From Alitta virens (taxonomy: Eukaryota > Annelida > Polychaeta > Phyllodocida > Nereididae), in NCBI GenBank assembly GCA_932294295.1, contig OW028576.1:23009227-23073226 (forward strand): a DNA stretch of 64,000 nt, in the 5' to 3' direction. Below are positions 59,130-64,000 of this stretch, one piece after another. Made by a program: the position numbers and the translations under genes. The notes under the pieces are model-generated. The model was not told where the DNA came from and did no database searches. It saw only the letters and a program-made list of their open reading frames with translations. How positions within the stretch are numbered: the first letter of the stretch is position 1; every line of letters begins with the position of its first letter.

Positions 59130-61356
59130 TTCTTCTGAAGAAGTAAAGGCTTATTACTCAGAAACTAATAAAGGCAGGGCTTTGGCACTTCAAGGTCACA
59201 TAGACAGCCAGAGCGCGCTTTGAAAGGCATAAATTTCATGACCAAATTTCGTGACGCTTCTGCGTAATTCACAAAATAAAAAATAAATTTAAGGGCACGG
59301 TTTCAAGAAACTGGGCAGAGATAATGGCATGAGATTTTTTTTCAAGATACCTTAGACAAATACGCAGTGCAGAAAGGAGTTTGAGCCAAATTGTTAGCCT
59401 GCTGACTGAGCCATGAATTTTTGAAAAAAAGTTATTCGAAATTTTCATGAAATTGTTTTTGAAAACCATAGAAGGAATAATGATATTGACTTGCAATTTC
59501 ACACTTTTATAGTCCTACCCTAGCACAACTTTCATGCAAAAAATGAGCCCATTTGGTGAAGTGGTCTAGGTGGTACAGGGGTCCAAAGTTGCATTTTTTG
59601 ACTGCTTATATCTCAGCTCCAAATTGAGATACAGGAATCTCAAAGACATATTTAGAATCCTTGAAATGTTCTCTTTTCAGGAATGTATAGTAATATGCTC
59701 TAGGTAGTTCCGTTTGGAAAAGCGTCAGACATTGAACATTTTTTGTCACTTTTTGATTTTCTCAAAATGAAAAAGTCTAAAAAACAGTAGAAGAACTGCT
59801 TGGATTCTCACAATTTTTTTTACAGATATGTCCTCTAAGGAGTACTATGTAAATTTCAAAGGGCAAGGGCTTTGCTTAAAAACCCTAGGCCCTGGAATTT
59901 TTTGCATTCCAAATTTCAATAATTTTTACCTCTATTTCTATTCAACCAAATTTCATGCAACTGGTGTCATTATGTAGAGAAAAATTAGGCCTTTACATAG
60001 GATACAATGTCTATTCACCAACCTTTACCAGTTTCGAACTTGGAGCCAAAATTCTCTTTCCCATGTTATCCAATGGGGAGACCTAACAACCCTGAAGCGC
60101 TGAGTCAGCAATTTTTACAATGAATGTTAGGAAGTTTATGTGCATCGCCCCAAAAAAGCAGGAAGAAAGTCTTCAATTTCATTTATATTTTGCACATATA
60201 TGTCCTCTGGGTAGTACTACATTACTGTAAAAGGGCAATTACTTTCATCAAACAGCTTAGGCCCTAGAATTTTTTTATCACTGAATTGCTGACCTACCTA
60301 CCTCCCAGAACCCTGGACCGCTGAGTCAGCAATTTTTACAATGAATGTAAGCAGGTTTACGTGTTTTGCCCCAAAAACAATAGGAAAGACTTTTTCAATT
60401 TTCTTCATACTTTTCACGCATATGTCCTCTAGGGAGTACTATGTAAATGTAGAAGGGCAAGGGCCTTGATTAAACACCTTAGGCCCTGGAATTTTTTTTC
60501 AGTCCAAATTTCAATAATTTTTAACTCCAGTTCTATTCAACCAAATTTCATCCAACTGGTGTCATTATGCAGAGAAAAATTAGGAGATTACATAGGACAC
60601 CTTGTCTATTCACCAACCTTAATTAGTTTTGAAACTTGAAGCAAAATTCTCTTTCCCATGTTATCCAATGGGGAGACCTACCTACCTACCTCCCTGGACG
60701 GCTGAGTCAGCAATTTTTACAATGAATGTTAGTAAATTTATGTTTCTCGCCCCAAAAAAGCAGGAAGAAAGTCTTCAATTTCATTCATATTTTGCACATA
60801 TATGTCCTCTGGGTAGTACTACATTACCGTAATAGGGCAATTACCTTCATCAAACAGCTTAGGTCCTAAAAATTTTTTATCACTCTTAAAGCCTGAATTG
60901 CTTACTAAGACCAAAACTGTTGTTGATAGATTGAACCAAAAAAATTCACAGGAGTGTATATACATGTGCTTTACAAATGTGAGTTATTTCAGAATTTTGG
61001 GTTACAGGGTCAAGGTCACAGCGTGTCCTATATATGCAATTTTCAGGCGTTTTGAACCTGGGTCCTATGAAGAGTACAGCTTTCTGAAAAACATTTTTTG
61101 AAAAGTCATCACCATTACAGTTGTCTGTTCATTTATGAATAGTCTCAGAGGATAAGACAGTGATTTCTTAAGATTTAGTGCCTTAATAAATTGTTGTCAT
61201 TGTGAAAAATCATTACGCTTCAGGAATGATCAGAGCACAAATACTACCGGCTTCTTTGTTAGGTTATTTGTAGTATTTATATGAGAAAGAAAAAGGTTAT
61301 GAAAGTTAAAGGAAAGGAAAGTTTATCGTAATTGTCAGGGACAATTGCAAGTCTAG
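59130..61356 (+). repeat. Array unit 19, alpha-C, 2227 bp
   Basis: Shares CATTACGCTTCAGG with unit 18 where unit 17 has CATAACGCTTCAGG, so the 18/19 copies split last. Confidence 0.88.
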
Positions 61357-61610
61357 TTATAAACTTTCCGAAGGAAAGTTTATCTTATTATTGTAAGTCT
61401 TATTTTTCTTTTTTTTTTTTATTATTCTTTATTATAAACTTTCCGAAGGAAAGTTTATCTTATTATTGTACGTCTTATTTTTCTTTTTTTTTTTTTTTTT
61501 TTTTTTTATTATAAACTTTCCGAAGGAAAGTTTATCTTATTATTGTAAGTCTTATTTTTCTTTTTTTTTTTTTTTTTTTTTATTATTATTATTCTTTATT
61601 ATTATTATTA
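61357..61610 (+). repeat. Junction cluster, three palindromes, 254 bp
   Basis: Palindromes at 61361-61381, 61436-61456 and 61513-61533, same layout as the two previous clusters. Confidence 0.88.
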
Positions 61611-63748
61611 TTCTTCTGAAGAAGTAAAGGCTTATTACTCAGAAACTAATAAAGGCAGGGCTTTGGCACTTCAAGGTCACATAGACAGCCAGAGCGCGCT
61701 TTGAAATGCATAAATTTCATGACCAAATTTCGTGACGCTTCTGCGTAATTCACAAAATAAAAAATAAATTTAAGGCCACGGTTTCAAGAAACTGGGCAGA
61801 GATAATGGCATGAGATTTTTTTTCAAGATACCTTAGACAAATACGCAGTGCAGAAAGGAGTTTGAGCCAAATTGTTAGCCTGCTGACTGAGCCATGAATT
61901 TTTGAAAAAAAGTTATTCGAAATTTTCATGAAATTGTTTTTGAAAACCATAGAAGGAATAATGATATTGACTTGCAATTTCACACTTTTATAGTCCTACC
62001 CTAGCACAACTTTCATGCAAAAAATGAGCCCATTTGGTGAAGTGGTCTAGGTGGTACAGGGGTCCAAAGTTGCATTTTTTGACTGCTTATATCTCAGCTC
62101 CAAATTGAGATACAGGAATCTCAAAGACATATTTAGAATCCTTGAAATGTTCTCTTTTCAGGAATGTATAGTAATATGCTCTAGGTAGTTCCGTTTGGAA
62201 AAGCGTCAGACATTGAACATTTTTTGTCACTTTTTGATTTTCTCAAAATGAAAAAGTCTAAAAAACAGTAGAAGAACTGCTTGGATTCTCACAATTTTTT
62301 TTACAGATATGTCCTCTAAGGAGTACTATGTAAATTTCAAAGGGCAAGGGCTTTGCTTAAAAACCCTAGGCCCTGGAATTTTTTGCATTCCAAATTTCAA
62401 TAATTTTTACCTCTATTTCTATTCAACCAAATTTCATGCAACTGGTGTCATTATGTAGAGAAAAATTAGGCCTTTACATAGGATACAATGTCTATTCACC
62501 AACCTTTACCAGTTTCGAACTTGGAGCCAAAATTCTCTTTCCCATGTTATCCAATGGGGAGACCTAACAACCCTGAAGCGCTGAGTCAGCAATTTTTACA
62601 ATGAATGTTAGGAAGTTTATGTGCATCGCCCCAAAAAAGCAGGAAGAAAGTCTTCAATTTCATTTATATTTTGCACATATATGTCCTCTGGGTAGTACTA
62701 CATTACTGTAAAAGGGCAATTACTTTCATCAAACAGCTTAGGCCCTAGAATTTTTTTATCACTGAATTGCTGACCTACCTACCTCCCAGAACCCTGGACC
62801 GCTGAGTCAGCAATTTTTACAATGAATGTAAGCAGGTTTACGTGTTTTGCCCCAAAAACAATAGGAAAGACTTTTTCAATTTTCTTCATACTTTTCACGC
62901 ATATGTCCTCCAGCGAGTACTATGTAAATGTAGAAGGGCAAGGGCCTTGATTAAACACCTTAGGCCCTGGAATTTTTTTTCAGTCCAAATTTCAATAATT
63001 TTTAACTCCAGTTCTATTCAACCAAATTTCATCCAACTGGTGTCATTATGCAGAGAAAAATTAGGAGATTACATAGGATAACTTGTCTATTCACCAACCT
63101 TAATTAGTTTTGAACCTTGAGGCAAAATTCTCTTTCCCATGTTATCCAATGGGGAGACCTACCTACCTACCTCCCTGGACGGCTGAGTCAGCAATTTTTA
63201 CAATGAATGTTAGTAAATTTATGTTTCTCGCCCCAAAAAAGCAGGAAGAAAGTCTTCAATTTCATTCATATTTTGCACATATATGTCCTCTGGGTAGTAC
63301 TACATTACTGTAATAGGGCAATTACCTTCATCAAACAGCTTAGGTCCTAAAATTTTTTTATCACTCTTAAAGCCTCAATTGCTTACTAAGACCAAAACTG
63401 TTGTTGATAGATTGAACCAAAAAAATTCACAGGAGTGTATATACATGTGCTTCACAAATGTGAGTTATTTCAGAATTTTGGGTTACAGGGTCAAGGTCAC
63501 AGCGTGTCCTATATATGCAATTTTCAGGCGTTTTGAACCTGGGTCCTATACAAGGTACAGCAACCAAAAAAATATTTTCTTAAACCTTTTTTCATTATCT
63601 TTCTATTCCTGTATAGCTTAAGAGGTTAGGACAACTATTTTCAAGGATTTCAGGTACTTTATTAATTGCAGAAATTCATGGTACTGGACAAAAAAGATAA
63701 AAGGAAAGGAAAGTTTATCGTAATTGTCAGGGACAATTGCAAGTCTAG
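61611..63748 (+). repeat. Array unit 20, alpha-B, 2138 bp
   Basis: The head and body carry the private changes of units 18 and 19 (GAAATTGTTTTTG, GGTGAAGTGG), but the tail is B. It ends the higher-order series and joins unit 21 by TTATTATTATTA without a cassette. Confidence 0.88.
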
Positions 63749-63760
63749 TTATTATTATTA

Positions 63761-64000
63761 TTCTTCTGAAGAAGTAAAGGCTTATTACTCAGAAACTAAT
63801 AAAGAGAGGGCTTTGGCACTTCAAGAGTGCACAGACAGCCAGAGCGCGCTTTGAACAGCACAAATTTCATGACCAAATTTCATGACACTTCTGCGTAATT
63901 TACAAAAGAAAAAACAAATTTAAGAGCACGGTTTCAGGAAACTGGGCAGAGATAATTCCATGGGAATTTTTCTCAAGATACCTTAGACAAACATGCAGTG
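63761..64000 (+). repeat. Array unit 21, beta head, cut by window end
   Basis: Starts with the standard head and the beta variant CAAGAGTGCACAGACAGCC. The rest lies beyond the window. Confidence 0.85.

Larger units (their letters stand above)
54026..64000 (+). repeat. Large tandem array, second block (units 17-20 and start of 21)
   Basis: Same family and orientation as the first block. The distance between successive CTAG ends from unit 17 to 19 is exactly 2481 bp twice (2227-bp unit plus 254-bp cassette cluster), showing a higher-order repeat amplified very recently. The array runs off the right edge. Confidence 0.95.

Noticed and set aside
16842..64000. Dozens of 60-106 codon frames repeated through the array
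   Set aside because: They occur on both strands, break at the same repeat positions, include poly-T-encoded phenylalanine runs, and vary in length between copies without any sign of protein conservation.
16462..64000. LTR retrotransposon or LINE array
   Set aside because: No reverse transcriptase, integrase or gag-like frame and no long terminal direct repeats bound single elements; the constant hairpin-CTAG end fits rolling-circle elements better.

Overview
The window looks like nuclear DNA of an animal, probably an aquatic invertebrate. It is AT-rich, has spliceosomal introns with GT/AG borders and AATAAA signals, and carries several transposon families. I cannot fix the phylum from sequence alone.

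Layout. (1) 1-2838 is the 3' part of one long intron-free reading frame. It encodes the end of a Pif1-like helicase, an exonuclease-endonuclease-phosphatase (EEP) domain and a ubiquitin-specific protease (USP) domain. Helicase plus EEP is the order known from Helentron-type rolling-circle transposons; the Rep part and Walker A would lie upstream of the window. (2) 2839-16461 is a sparse genic region. The best gene is a six-exon OB-fold (RPA-like) gene at 9183-13664 whose exon phases join into one frame. Weaker exon chains suggest the 3' end of a plus-strand gene (to 5406) and of a minus-strand gene (to 7013). Two non-autonomous DNA elements with inverted repeats lie here: 9740-10440 inside intron 1 of the OB-fold gene, and 15006-15989 with an 8-bp flanking duplication. 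(3) 16462-64000 is one huge head-to-tail array of about 1.7-3.0 kb units: a left fragment, twenty units and the start of another. It is broken once by a different 1.7-kb element (52327-54025).

The array units share a fixed 3' end: a GGAAAGTTTATC box, a 7-bp-arm hairpin, then six bases and CTAG. A palindrome related by inversion to that box stands at many unit starts, followed by poly-T. The foreign element at 52327-54025 has a different sequence but the same architecture (5' palindrome, inverted copy of one arm near the 3' end, hairpin, CTAG), and it occupies the same CTAG/TTAT junction. I read both as Helitron/Helentron-like non-autonomous elements forming tandem arrays, which would make the helicase-EEP-USP protein a candidate for the enzyme type that moves such elements. 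That link is inference. Units fall into four subfamilies defined by head and tail modules (2138, 2227, 2079 and 1768 bp); four of the five odd-length units combine a head and tail not paired in any standard class. Short reading frames inside the array recur only because the repeat recurs, and I do not call them genes.
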